Source: Alphaproteobacteria bacterium (lineage in GTDB: Bacteria > Pseudomonadota > Alphaproteobacteria > JAJTHO01 > CANGXP01). From it: a stretch of DNA of 35,461 bases. Each line of letters starts with the position of its first letter. The stretch's first letter is position 1. Below the pieces are notes generated by a model. The model did no database searches. It saw nothing but the letters and a program-made list of their open reading frames with translations, and was not told the origin of the DNA. Position numbers and translations under genes: made by a program. This document shows positions 22,628 to 32,400 of the stretch, one piece after another. Location: the NCBI GenBank assembly GCA_947457935.1, contig CANGXP010000017.1, forward strand, positions 1-35,461, in the 5' to 3' direction.

Positions 22628-25054
22628 GTGCGCGTGCCTTTTAAAATTACCATTGTTACGCTGCTAGTTTTTTTGTTCCTGAGCATATGTGCGTCCAATC
22701 CTGTTCAGGCAAGTGGTTTGGGGTGTGTCATTCCAGAGAGATATGCCCCCATTCCTGATGATGCCACAGCACAGGCGCGGTATTATTATACTTTGGGGCG
22801 TTATTATGCGAATACGCTGCGTAACAACACGGCGGCGGCGGGGTGTTATAAACGTGCTGCGGAGGATAATTTCAATCCGCTAGTTCTGTCTGGTACAGAA
22901 TATGCGCTGATTGCGGTTGAGGCACTGAATCAGAATCTTATTTCGGATGTTCGTACCTATTTTTCCAAAGCAGAAACGGCAAATCCACCCTATACCCAAT
23001 TTACAGGAAGGCAATATTACGGGGCAGCAGTTGCGTTTCGCTCGGTGTGCAGAGCCGACAATTATGCACAAGATGCGAATTGCCGCGTGGCTGACCGATA
23101 TTTAAGTATATCAACACGAAAAGGCTATTCCCCCGCAGGTGTTACGAATCAGGGGGGGGGCAATGGGGGCGAGACAACTTTAGAAAATGCGACTATCGTG
23201 AAACTCAGTTCTTGGAGTTGCCAAATTCCTGAAACGTACACCACGCCGCCTTCCTCACCCAGCGCTTTGGCAGAGTATTATTATGGTGTGGGGCAATATT
23301 ATGTTTACCAAGGGAATTTAAGCAATGCTGCTCCTTGTTATCAACAGGCCGCCGAGACAAATACAGCTCCTAAAACACTATCGGGTGAGGAATACGCAAT
23401 TATTGCTGTTGTTGCAATGAAAAATAACGTGGATGGCGGGCGCAACCAAGATATTCGGACATATGTGCCCAAAGCAGAGCAAGCAGCCGTGCCCTATAAA
23501 AACTTTACAGGCGAGCAGTATTATAATACTGGCAATGCTTTTTATGATGCCTGTCCTTTATCACAAGATCCCTCTGGTAATTCTGGGGGGGTGGAAAATG
23601 CTAATTGCAAACAAGCGTATACGTATCTTTCGTTGGCAGAGGTGAAAGGATTTGCTGCGGCTACCGTAGATTTGGTGGTGTTACGAGCGGCGTTTAATAA
23701 AAATTTACAACAGAACGATAACAGCTCTCTTGCTGCATCTGCGTGTCCTGAAGACATACCCTGTGTTAACAATGGTTGCGATGTGGTGTGGGGTGTGGAT
23801 GATTTTTCTTTTGGTGCAGGAGGATATAACTATAATTATTACTATGGTGGATACTCTGGGAATGAAACGTACATCTCTCCAAGAAAGTACTATGAACGCG
23901 CACTATATCACTTAAAAAAGGATATTAATGCGAGTAGTGCAGAATCAGCAACGCTTGATGAAAACGCCAAGAGAACGGCCGTTTTATGTTTAAAACAATC
24001 ATCCAGCTTAGGATATGCACCTGCGCAAACAGAGCTTGCTTTATTATATCGGCGCGGTGATGCAGGTAATATAAATTTTAGCAATCTTGGTGCGGGTGGT
24101 AATGCCTCGGTTAGCGCGGCAATTATTGCTGAGAACAATAGTATTGCCCTCAAGTTTTTAGAGCGAGCAGCTGCCCAAAGTTATGCGCCTGCCTATTATC
24201 ATCTTGCGCTTGCTTACATGAATGGACAAGGCGTGCCACGAGATGAGCGTTTGGGAGTATCTCTATTAAAAGTTGCAGCGGGCTATATTCAAACGCCGAA
24301 GAGTGCAGTTAATCCTTTTCCGTTAAAGCCCTTTCAGGATGGATATGATAAATATGCTCCCTTGGTTTGTGCTCCACCGATTTCTCGGCAAGTGGCGAAC
24401 TGTTATACGCCCTACCAAGAAATATGCAGATACGATATTGAAAATGGGATTGAATGCCGTTTTCAGAAAAATACAGCAGGGCGTGTGTGTAATCAACAGG
24501 TGGCTTTGTGTGCCCCACCCTCTCAGCGCGAGGTATTTAATGCAGGATTTTTGAAGCAAGTGTTGCCAACCCCCCTGCCTGAAACAGCATTATATCAAAC
24601 CTACAAACCTGAATGGCGTGCACAACAAGCGCTTTCAAATTTGTATTCGCGGGGGATAGGTGTTGCTAAATCATGCACGACATCACAGTTTTTTTGGGAA
24701 ACAAGTGTGCGCCGCCGCTTAGCGGAGAATCGGGAAAATAATGTTCCTGATGATTGGTCACTGCGCATTGACATGATACGGTTATATAGTCATTCAACTA
24801 TTACAGACGCACAAGGCAATCCTGTTAAGAACCGCTATACGCTTGCAGTACAAGATGAAAATGGGAATAGCACGTCCTATAATAACGTGGTGGAAACACC
24901 TGTTAGTACCTCCACAGATGGCTCTAGCATCGGGGAGTATCTTGATGCATGGTTGCCGCAAAATAATCGGGAATGCGAGCAGGCGGTAACAGGGGCGAGT
25001 GGGAATGAAATGGGGTATTTTGACGCGATGTATTGGGGGCGGCCTGCGCGGTGA
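22628..25054 (+). CDS. Secreted TPR/Sel1-like repeat protein with internal duplication
   Basis: Up to 808 residues with a clear signal peptide (hydrophobic LLVFLFLSICASNPVQA, cleavage before SGLG). Two related modules of about 165 residues follow: one from CVIPERYAPI, one from CQIPETYTTP. They share (Y)YYxxGxYY, CYxxAAE, LSGxEYAxIAV, DxRTYxxKAE and FTGxxYY. Later comes a Sel1-like stretch around LKFLERAAAQSYAPAYYHLALAYMNGQGVPRDERLGVSLLK. Many Cys and Tyr suggest a disulfide-bonded periplasmic or surface protein. GTG 22634 has a better-spaced GGGAAG than GTG 22628. A run of nine G (23152-23160) and one of seven (23585-23591) lie in the frame. Function unknown; Sel1-type proteins often bind partners. 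Confidence 0.8.
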   Translation: MRVPFKITIVTLLVFLFLSICASNPVQASGLGCVIPERYAPIPDDATAQARYYYTLGRYYANTLRNNTAAAGCYKRAAEDNFNPLVLSGTEYALIAVEALNQNLISDVRTYFSKAETANPPYTQFTGRQYYGAAVAFRSVCRADNYAQDANCRVADRYLSISTRKGYSPAGVTNQGGGNGGETTLENATIVKLSSWSCQIPETYTTPPSSPSALAEYYYGVGQYYVYQGNLSNAAPCYQQAAETNTAPKTLSGEEYAIIAVVAMKNNVDGGRNQDIRTYVPKAEQAAVPYKNFTGEQYYNTGNAFYDACPLSQDPSGNSGGVENANCKQAYTYLSLAEVKGFAAATVDLVVLRAAFNKNLQQNDNSSLAASACPEDIPCVNNGCDVVWGVDDFSFGAGGYNYNYYYGGYSGNETYISPRKYYERALYHLKKDINASSAESATLDENAKRTAVLCLKQSSSLGYAPAQTELALLYRRGDAGNINFSNLGAGGNASVSAAIIAENNSIALKFLERAAAQSYAPAYYHLALAYMNGQGVPRDERLGVSLLKVAAGYIQTPKSAVNPFPLKPFQDGYDKYAPLVCAPPISRQVANCYTPYQEICRYDIENGIECRFQKNTAGRVCNQQVALCAPPSQREVFNAGFLKQVLPTPLPETALYQTYKPEWRAQQALSNLYSRGIGVAKSCTTSQFFWETSVRRRLAENRENNVPDDWSLRIDMIRLYSHSTITDAQGNPVKNRYTLAVQDENGNSTSYNNVVETPVSTSTDGSSIGEYLDAWLPQNNRECEQAVTGASGNEMGYFDAMYWGRPAR
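23152..23160 (+). repeat. G9 homopolymer within the secreted-protein gene
   Basis: Nine consecutive G encode part of QGGGNGG in the linker between the two duplicated modules. A one-base slip here would truncate the protein after its first module. A second run, G7, lies at 23585-23591 in the same gene. Confidence 0.85.
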
Positions 25055-25127
25055 TGGCTGAACATAATAGATGCAATCGATACAAAAAAATGATAGCCTA
25101 AAATAAAACGGAGAGAGTATTTTTGTT

Positions 25128-25703
25128 ATGAACGCTGAATCAACAACGCCTGCTAATACGCCCCCGACAGTTATTAAAAAGTATGCGAACCGTCGTTTGT
25201 ATAATACGGTAACAAGTGCGTACACCACCCTAGAGCACTTGGCAGACATGGTGAAGCAAAACATTGATTTTGTGGTGCAGGATGCAAAAACAGCGGAAGA
25301 TATTACCCGCGCTGTGTTGACACAAATTATTTTTGAGCAAGAAGGAAAAAACGGACAAAGTTTGTTGCCTGTCAGTTTTCTGCGGCAGCTTATTGGTTTT
25401 TATGGGGACAATTTACAGACGTTGCTGTCTCGCTATTTAGAAGTAACGATGGGGAATTTTACACAGCAACAAGGAAATTTGCGTCAATATATGGAGCCGT
25501 TTTTCCCGTTTGGTAACACGTTCCAAGAGGCGAGTAGAAATAACGCACAAATGCTGGAGCAAACCATGAAAATGTTTACACCGTTTGTGCCGTTTCCTGC
25601 TTCTGGCACAGCAGACGTGCCTGTTGACAAAGCAGGGGATTTGCAAGCGCGATTGGCGTTGCTTGAGAAGGAATTGCAAGCATTAAAAGAAGAGAAAAAG
25701 TAG
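25128..25703 (+). CDS. phaR: Polyhydroxyalkanoate synthesis repressor PhaR
   Basis: DNA-binding regulator that represses phasin and its own gene and senses polyhydroxybutyrate granules. 191 residues. The PHB-accumulation regulatory N-terminal domain is plain: VIKKYANRRLYNTVTSAYTT and LADMVKQNIDFVVQDAKTAEDITRAVL followed by QIIFEQE. The helical PHB_acc domain with RQLIGFYGDNLQTLLSRYLEV follows, then a low-complexity region and a C-terminal coiled coil LQARLALLEKELQALKEEKK. It implies that the organism stores PHA, although phaC/phaA/phaB are not in the window. It converges with uppP four bases away. Confidence 0.95.
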   Translation: MNAESTTPANTPPTVIKKYANRRLYNTVTSAYTTLEHLADMVKQNIDFVVQDAKTAEDITRAVLTQIIFEQEGKNGQSLLPVSFLRQLIGFYGDNLQTLLSRYLEVTMGNFTQQQGNLRQYMEPFFPFGNTFQEASRNNAQMLEQTMKMFTPFVPFPASGTADVPVDKAGDLQARLALLEKELQALKEEKK

Positions 25704-25707
25704 GGCG

Positions 25708-26505
25708 CTATAAAATAGATAGGAGTACCAACCCCACCACAATCCGATACCACCCAAACGGCATAAAGCCATATTTCCCAATAAAGCGCATCGCAACGCG
25801 CACCACAATCAGCGCGGTGAAGAATGCCGCTGCTAATCCAATCGCAAGAAGCGGGAAACTTTCTCTTGCGCTTGTTAAATACTCCCAATTTTTATAAAGG
25901 TCATAGCTGGAGGCGGCTAACATCGTGGGGATAGCAAGAAAAAAAGAAAATTCCATCGCGGCTTTGCGTTCCACACCCAACAGCATTGCACCAATGATGG
26001 TTGCCCCTGAGCGAGATACACCAGGAATCATGGCGAGTGCTTGGCAAAAACCTACCTTGAACGCTAGTTTTGAGGGAATGTCTTCCACGCGATAGACTTG
26101 ATAGGTGCGGGGGATGTGCTCAACAATAAGAATAACAATCCCGCCAATCAATAACGACCATGCAATAACAGTGGGATTGAATAACGCTTCTTTGATTTGT
26201 GAATGAAACAATCCGCCTAGCAACATGGCGGGAATGAATCCAAGGAGCAATACCCCTGTGAAGCGTTGCGCTTTGCGTTCGCCTTTCGCAAGCCCTGTCA
26301 CTGTGTGCCATAGCCGTTGCCAGAATACCACACACACGGCCAAAATTGCCCCAAATTGAATCACAACCTCAAACACATTGTTGGGAACGGCGGTAAACTC
26401 TAAAAAATACGAGGAAAGCAATAAATGCCCCGTGCTGGAGACGGGGAGAAATTCGGTGAGTCCTTCAATAACACCCAACAGAAGAGCGACAAGCCAGTTA
26501 TCCAT
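25708..26505 (-). CDS. uppP: Undecaprenyl-diphosphatase UppP (BacA)
   Basis: 265-residue integral membrane enzyme that recycles undecaprenyl diphosphate, the lipid carrier of cell-wall synthesis; extra copies give bacitracin resistance. Both active-site motifs are intact: EGLTEFLPVSSTGHLLL at about 14-30 and PGVSRSGATIIGAMLLG at about 161-177. Eight hydrophobic segments and normal length. It is divergent from the toxin gene at 26626. Confidence 0.97.
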   Translation of the reverse strand: MDNWLVALLLGVIEGLTEFLPVSSTGHLLLSSYFLEFTAVPNNVFEVVIQFGAILAVCVVFWQRLWHTVTGLAKGERKAQRFTGVLLLGFIPAMLLGGLFHSQIKEALFNPTVIAWSLLIGGIVILIVEHIPRTYQVYRVEDIPSKLAFKVGFCQALAMIPGVSRSGATIIGAMLLGVERKAAMEFSFFLAIPTMLAASSYDLYKNWEYLTSARESFPLLAIGLAAAFFTALIVVRVAMRFIGKYGFMPFGWYRIVVGLVLLSIL

Positions 26506-26591
26506 CTTTTTATTGCTTTCTTAAAGATTTGTTTAGACTTTGTTCATAAATATCCCTCTACAAAGAAACAAGAGGAAACATGACGAGAATA

Positions 26592-26629
26592 ACATATAGA
26601 CATTGTGCAACTTTAGTGGTACGATATGT
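26592..26629. promoter_or_regulatory. Possible operator of the HigBA-like module
   Basis: ACATAT (26592-26597) and ATATGT (26624-26629) are inverted repeats 26 bases apart; the second covers the toxin start codon. Such sites often bind the antitoxin. The arms are short and AT-rich, so confidence is low. Confidence 0.25.
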
Positions 26630-27012
26630 GTAAAGAGTTTGTTGTTTATGAAGGAGCGCAATTTACTGTTGAGTGGTATTATGATGCAGCAGGAAAAAGC
26701 GATGCGTTTGATTACTTTAAAGACTTAGAAGAGGGGCAGCAAACTCGGTTTTTGTTTCTGGTTAAGAGACTTGCTGACGCGGGAAAAATTCATAACAAGG
26801 AGCAGTTTCGTAATGAAGGCGACAAGATTTTTGCTTTCAAGCCACAACCCGATAGATTTTTGTGTTGTTTCCAGCAAGGACGCAAAGTGATTATCACCAA
26901 TGCATTTTGCAAAAAACAGCAAAAGCTGCCACCAAAAGAGAAACAGCGCGCGTTAGAGCGTACTAAAGACTATGAACAGCGTGTGAGTTTAGGAAAATAT
27001 TATGACGCTTAG
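26626..27012 (+). CDS. RelE/HigB-like toxin (phage Gp49-like)
   Basis: 128 residues. The pattern AFDYFKDLEEGQQTRFLFLVKRLADAG, FRNEGDKIFAFKP, RFLCCFQQGRKVIITNAFCKKQQKLPPKEKQRALERTKDYE is that of the Gp49-like (HigB-type) branch of the RelE toxin superfamily, which cut mRNA on the ribosome. The C-terminal Lys/Arg-rich helix after KKQQKLPP is conserved in this family. It overlaps the antitoxin gene by 11 bases in toxin-first order. It looks intact. Confidence 0.85.
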   Translation: MCKEFVVYEGAQFTVEWYYDAAGKSDAFDYFKDLEEGQQTRFLFLVKRLADAGKIHNKEQFRNEGDKIFAFKPQPDRFLCCFQQGRKVIITNAFCKKQQKLPPKEKQRALERTKDYEQRVSLGKYYDA

Positions 27013-27307
27013 CACTTACGATCGCCTCATGCAAAATCCTGTTTTTGCAGAGAAGTTTAAGGCGGGATACACACAATTTTTGCTGTCTGAGCTTTTGTTG
27101 GCGATGATGGAAGAGGACACGGTTTCGGTTCGTGCGTTGGCAAAAGAAGTGGGATTGTCTCCCACCGCTATCCAAAACATGCGTAGTGGTAAGCAAAAAG
27201 ATGTGAAAATGACCAATTTTTTACATATTGCTAAAGCCTGTGGGTATGACGTGATTTTGGAAAAAGGAAAGCAACGGATTCCGCTTGCTGCGAGTATTGC
27301 GGGATAG
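27002..27307 (+). CDS. XRE-type HTH antitoxin (HigA-like)
   Basis: 101 residues with a helix-turn-helix: VSVRALAKEVGLSPTAIQNMRSGKQKDVKMTNFLHIAKACGYDVIL. It partners the preceding toxin, whose end overlaps its start. The last codon lies only six bases before the gltD start, so gltD is almost certainly on the same transcript and may be influenced by antitoxin autoregulation. Confidence 0.85.
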   Translation: MTLSTYDRLMQNPVFAEKFKAGYTQFLLSELLLAMMEEDTVSVRALAKEVGLSPTAIQNMRSGKQKDVKMTNFLHIAKACGYDVILEKGKQRIPLAASIAG

Positions 27308-27313
27308 ATCAGC

Positions 27314-28672
27314 ATGACCAACACCTTGCACTTTGTTGACACTGCCCAAGCGTATCCTGAAAAACGGGAGGCAGCCGCACGGGCAAAGGACTTTGGTGAG
27401 ATTTACGCCCGTTTCCAACCCAAACAAGCACAAACACAGGCAAGCAGATGTTCTCAGTGTGGTATCCCCTATTGCCAAGTGCATTGCCCGTTGCAAAATA
27501 ATATCCCTGATTGGTTGATGCTCACCGCTGAAGGACGGTTGGAAGAGGCGTATGCCATCTCCAGTGCCACCAACACTTTCCCTGAAATTTGCGGACGGAT
27601 TTGCCCACAAGACAGGCTTTGTGAAGGCAACTGTGTTATTGAAAAAGATTTTGGCGCGGTGACCATTGGCAGTGTGGAGAAATATATTACGGAAACGGCG
27701 TGGGATAACGGGTGGGTTCGCCCCATTAAACCGCGCACAGAACACACACAATCCGTTGGTATCATTGGCGCGGGGCCTGCGGGTTTAGCCGCCGCCGATG
27801 TGTTGCGCCGTAAGGGTGTGCAGGTGCATATCTATGATAGATATACACAAATGGGTGGGTTGCTGATGTATGGCATCCCCAATTTCAAGCTGGATAAAAG
27901 CGTGGTGTCGCGCCGCAATACATGGTTGCTGGAAAGTGGCGTGGCATTTTATCCCGAGACAAACGTCGATGCGCCGTTATTTGCCAGTCTACAGCAAAAG
28001 CATGACGCACTGCTTATTGCCACGGGGGTGTATAAAGCGCGTGCGTTGCAAACGGTGGGCAGCGGCTTGCAGGGGATTATCCCTGCGTTGGAATATTTAG
28101 TCCATAAAGAACAGCATGTTTTACAAGGAAAAAACGTAGTAGTTGTGGGTGGTGGTGACACGGCGATGGATTGCGTCCGCACCGCCATTCGCCAAGGGGC
28201 AGCCAGCGTGACGTGCCTGTATCGGCGCGATAAAGCCAACATGCCGGGTAGTTTGCGTGAAGTGCATCACGCAGAAGAAGAAGGCGTGGTTTTTAAGTGG
28301 TTATCGTCGCCGCTGGCGTTTTTGGGGAATACGGCGGTTGAGGGCGTTAAGGTGCAGCAAATGCAGTTAGGGCAGCCAGATAACTTAGGGCGGCAACAGC
28401 CCGAAGTGGTGCAAGATGCAACCTATATACTTCAAGCCGATGCAGTGATTCTTGCGCTAGGTTTTGAGCCTGAAGACATGCCACACCTGTTCGGCGTATC
28501 AGGATTAAACGTGACAGAAAGTGGTACGTTGGCGGTGGATGAGACGTATCAAACATCGTTAAGTAACGTTTATGCAGCGGGGGACATTGTGCGCGGTGCA
28601 TCGCTTGTGGTGTGGGCAATTAAGGAAGGCAGAGAGGCGGCGGCAGCGATGATAAAGCAGATGGGGCTTTGA
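27314..28672 (+). CDS. gltD: Glutamate synthase, small subunit (NADPH)
   Basis: Flavin-containing beta subunit that passes electrons from NADPH to GltB. 452 residues. The N-terminal cysteine sets for two [4Fe-4S] clusters are present: CSQCGIPYCQVHCPL and CGRICPQDRLCEGNC. The FAD-binding site GIIGAGPAGLAAADVLRRKG, the NADPH site VVVGGGDTAMDCVRTAIR and the C-terminal YAAGDIVRGASLVVWAIKEGR are intact. It lies six bases after the HigA-like gene. gltB follows 0.8 kb later, after a REP-like doublet and parDE, which is an unusual interruption. Confidence 0.97.
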   Translation: MTNTLHFVDTAQAYPEKREAAARAKDFGEIYARFQPKQAQTQASRCSQCGIPYCQVHCPLQNNIPDWLMLTAEGRLEEAYAISSATNTFPEICGRICPQDRLCEGNCVIEKDFGAVTIGSVEKYITETAWDNGWVRPIKPRTEHTQSVGIIGAGPAGLAAADVLRRKGVQVHIYDRYTQMGGLLMYGIPNFKLDKSVVSRRNTWLLESGVAFYPETNVDAPLFASLQQKHDALLIATGVYKARALQTVGSGLQGIIPALEYLVHKEQHVLQGKNVVVVGGGDTAMDCVRTAIRQGAASVTCLYRRDKANMPGSLREVHHAEEEGVVFKWLSSPLAFLGNTAVEGVKVQQMQLGQPDNLGRQQPEVVQDATYILQADAVILALGFEPEDMPHLFGVSGLNVTESGTLAVDETYQTSLSNVYAAGDIVRGASLVVWAIKEGREAAAAMIKQMGL

Positions 28673-28739
28673 GAATGCGTCAGAATTTTGTATACTCATG
28701 ATTAAGGATTAAAATTCCCCAGTATAGAACCTTTAAATC

Positions 28740-28825
28740 AGTCTGGATACCAGCTTTCGCTGGTAATTCGCCACTCTCGCAACGACTGCCTGTGGTGCGT
28801 TTACCAGCGAAAGCTGGTATCCAGA
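28740..28825. repeat. REP-like doublet, copy B (gltD-parD gap)
   Basis: Second copy of the element at 19684-19770, in the same orientation; the arms TCTGGATACCAGC...GCTGGTATCCAGA are perfect here. Central bases differ at a few positions and one base is missing. Flanking CCCCAGT (28718-28724) and ACTGGGG form a further inverted repeat and may mark a wider element. Confidence 0.9.
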
Positions 28826-28866
28826 ATAGTAAATAGGATAACTGGGGCGTTACAAGGAACAATAAT

Positions 28867-29184
28867 ATGCCCCCCATCCATTTCACCCCCACCCCCGCAC
28901 AACAAGCCAGCATTGAGGCGTTGCTTGCACAACAAGAACAGCAGTCTCCCACCGCGTTTATTGCTGAGGCGGTGGAGAGATATATTGCGGAGCAAGTGGA
29001 GCGGCAGCGTCGCCTTGAGGCGCTCCGCAACCACATCAATATTGGTGTGGCAGAGGCAGAGCGCGGGGAATTGTTGCCACTTGATATGGACGCAACTCTG
29101 GAACGTGCTGTGGAGAGAGCACACCAAGGTACGAATCCTGTCACAGACCCATGGATTACAGGCAAAGAACAGCGGCTATCTTAA
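28867..29184 (+). CDS. ParD-like antitoxin
   Basis: 105 residues. N-terminal segment IHFTPTPAQQASIEALLAQQ then SPTAFIAEAVERYIAEQVERQ looks like a ribbon-helix-helix DNA-binding region, though diverged. The rest is acidic and helical, as in antitoxin tails. An AAGGAA lies six bases before the ATG. Its TAA overlaps the ATG of the ParE-like gene. The call depends mainly on the partner, size and order. Confidence 0.75.
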   Translation: MPPIHFTPTPAQQASIEALLAQQEQQSPTAFIAEAVERYIAEQVERQRRLEALRNHINIGVAEAERGELLPLDMDATLERAVERAHQGTNPVTDPWITGKEQRLS

Positions 29185-29492
29185 TGGGAAAAGTAGTGTT
29201 CAATGTTGTCATCACGCCCAGCGCACAGCATGATCTTGATCGCATTTTGGATTATACCCAACAAGAATGGGGACTGCGGCAAATGAAAGTGTACGGCGCA
29301 AAATTAGCTGCCGCGTTAAAACAAATTCAACATCAGCCGTATAGTGGTGTTGCAGTATCAGAAGTGGGAATAGGGATGAGGCGGCTGGTCGTTGGCAGTC
29401 ACGCTGTTTTTTATCGCCCACAAGAAAAAAGCATTATTATTTATCGTTTTGCACACCAGTCTGTAAATTGGGAACGCCTCTATGTGGGATAA
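29184..29492 (+). CDS. ParE-like toxin (RelE/ParE family)
   Basis: About 102 residues from ATG 29184, which overlaps the antitoxin stop as TAATG; a longer frame from 29151 lacks a ribosome binding site. Family features: FNVVITPSAQHDLDRILDYTQQEWG, then YGAKLAAALKQIQHQPYSG, VGIGMRRLVVGSHAVFYRPQEKSIIIYRFAHQSVNWERLYVG. The ending RxxHQSxNWxRxL is typical of ParE. Known ParE toxins poison DNA gyrase. Its last codons overlap the start of gltB by 11 bases in another frame, so gltB translation is probably coupled to this toxin. Confidence 0.9.
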   Translation: MGKVVFNVVITPSAQHDLDRILDYTQQEWGLRQMKVYGAKLAAALKQIQHQPYSGVAVSEVGIGMRRLVVGSHAVFYRPQEKSIIIYRFAHQSVNWERLYVG

Positions 29493-32400
29493 ATCATTAG
29501 AAGACGCTATTAAAGCACAAGAACACGACGCTTGCGGCGTGGGCTTTATCGCCTCGCTGACAGGGCAGCCCACCCGCGAGGTAGTGGAAAAGGCGGTGGA
29601 AGCCCTTGCGAACCTGAGCCACCGAGGGGCGGTGGGCGCGGATGGCAAAACGGGCGATGGGGCAGGGATTCACCTTGAAATTCCGTTTCAGTTTTTCAAA
29701 GAACAAATTGAAGCAACAGGCAGAACGCTGGAAAGTGGCTTGCTGGCGGTGGGTATGGTATTTTTGCCGCGCCGTAATTTGGACGAGCAAGAGCAATGCC
29801 GCACGATTGTTGAATCGGAAGCGGCTAAACGCGGGTTAATTGTCTATGGTTGGCGGCGCGTGCCGATTGATATTGCGGTGATTGGCGAGAAGGCCGCCGA
29901 TGTGCGCCCCGAAATTGAGCAAATTCTTCTATTAAAACCCTCTCCTGAAGAGGAAAGCCGCGAGGCGCGCAACCTGGCGAAAACGGCATTTGAGGCTGAA
30001 CTTTACGTGTTGCGCCGTATCATCGAAAAACAGGTGGAAGCCGCCAGCATTAAGGATTTTTACGTCTGTTCGCTCTCCAGCCGCTCGATTATCTATAAGG
30101 GTATGTTTCTGGCGGATCAAATCACCGCGTTTTATCCCGATCTTGCAGACAGCCGCTTTGTCTCGCGTTTCGCGATTTTCCACCAACGCTATTCAACGAA
30201 CACGTTTCCCACGTGGAAACTGGCGCATCCGTTCCGCGTGATTGCCCATAATGGCGAGATTAACACACTTAAGGGCAATATGGCGTGGATGCAAGGGCAT
30301 GAGGTGCGCCTTGAAAGCCCTGTGTTTGGCGCGGAAATTGAGGCGTTGAAGCCGATTATTCAGCGGGGATTGTCGGATTCTGCCGCGCTTGACAATGTGA
30401 TGGAATTGCTGGTGCGGGCGGGCAGACCGCTGGCGTTGGCGAAAGCCTTGCTGATTCCAGAGGCGTGGCACAGGGATGACCCCACTATGGGGGATGCGCT
30501 TAAGGCGTTGTATTCCTATAGTAATTCGGTGGTGGAGCCATGGGATGGACCTGCCGCTGTTGTTGCCACCGATGGGCAATCTGTGCAAGTGGGGATGGAC
30601 AGGAACGGCCTTCGCCCATTTCGCTATACGCAAACTAAAACCTTGCTGATTGGCGCGTCTGAAACGGGCGTGGTTGATCTTGAGGAAACCGATATTTTGC
30701 ACAAAGGTCGCTTAGGGCCAGGGCAATTGCTGAGTGTTGATTTGGAGACAGGGGCGGTGCTTAACGACAAAGCCGTTAAACAATGGCTGGTCGAGCATTT
30801 GCCGTGCGAAAAATGGGCGGAAAATATTGTGTTGTTTGAGGATGTGCTGAAAGAGGCGGGAGGCGAGAGGCAAGAGGTGGGAGAATTCTCAACGGATGCC
30901 CTGTTGCGCCGTCAGTGTGCGGTGGGTTGGAGTTTAGAAGAAACCGAACTTGTGCTGCACCCCATGGCGGAAACAGGCAAGGAAGCCGTCGGGTCGATGG
31001 GGGATGACACGCCGCTTGCGGTTCTAAGCCAGCAGTATCGCGGCTTACACCATTTTTTCAGGCAGAATTTCGCTCAAGTGACCAATCCGCCGATTGATCC
31101 GTTGCGCGAACACTATGTGATGAGCCTTGTCACGCGCATGGGCAACTTGGAAAACATGCTCTATACCGCGCAAACGCACGCGCCGATATTGGAGTTGTCG
31201 TCACCTATTTTGTTGAGCCATGAATTTGCGGCGTTGAAACAGTATGTGGGGGAGAAAATTGTTACGTTGCCGTGTGTCTTTTCGCCCTCCATTTCCCTTG
31301 AAAATGCCCTCCAAACCCTGCAACAGCAAGCAGAAGCGGCAGTGCGCGGCGGCGTGAAACTTCTTATCCTCAGCGATAAAGCGGTGGATAGCGCACACAT
31401 CGGCATCCCGATGATTCTCGCCACTAGCGCGGTGCATAGTTATTTGTTAAACAAAGGCTTACGGACATTTATTTCATTAGCAGTTGAGGCAGGAGACTGT
31501 CTTGATACACACCAAGCCGCCGTGTTAATCGGCGTGGGCGCAACGGTAGTGGTGCCCTATTTGGCAGAAGCAACGCTCCAGCATCGCCATGCAAAGGGCT
31601 TATACCCTAAACAATCCTTAGAAAAAACGCTCCATAACTATAAAACCGCGCTCGATCAAGGCTTGCTGAAAATTATCTCTAAACTAGGGATTGCGGCGAT
31701 TAGCTCCTATCGCGGCGGGTATAATTTTGAGGTGTTGGGCTTGTCTCGCGCCGTCACATCGGCGTATTTTTCAGGAGTTACCTCGCGTATTTCAGGTATT
31801 GGTTTAACAGAAATTGAGCAGCGATTAATTAATTTGCATGACCAAGCATTCGGAAACGATGCAATTCCGCTGCCTGTAGGCGGATTTTACCGCTATCGCA
31901 ACGGCGGGGAGCATCACGCCCACGCGCCTGAAACGACGCATTTGCTGCAAGAAGCGGTGGGGAAAAATAGCTACGCGCTCTATAAAAAATACAGTGCAAA
32001 AATTCATACTGCACCGCCTGTGCATATCCGCGATTTGTTGGATTTTACAAACGATTTACCTCGTGTAAAACTTGAAGAAGTTCAGTCAATTACAGAAATT
32101 CGCAAGGTTTTTGTCACACCGGGGATGTCGCTAGGGGCACTCAGCCCTGAGGCGCACGGCACGCTCAATATCGCCATGAACCGCATGGGCGCTCGCTCTG
32201 ATTCAGGCGAAGGGGGCGAGGATAAAGCACGCTATACGTTGCTGCCTAATGGCGATAATGCCAATTCGCGCATTAAACAGGTGGCAAGCGGGCGGTTTGG
32301 CGTGACGGCGGAATACCTCAACCAGTGTGATGAGATTGAAATTAAGGTGGCACAGGGCGCAAAACCGGGGGAAGGGGGGCAGTTGCCGTCTTTCAAGGTG

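Noticed and set aside
27221-27751. Open frame of 176 codons antisense to the HigA-like gene and gltD
   Set aside because: It is opposite confirmed coding sequence and has no recognisable protein features.
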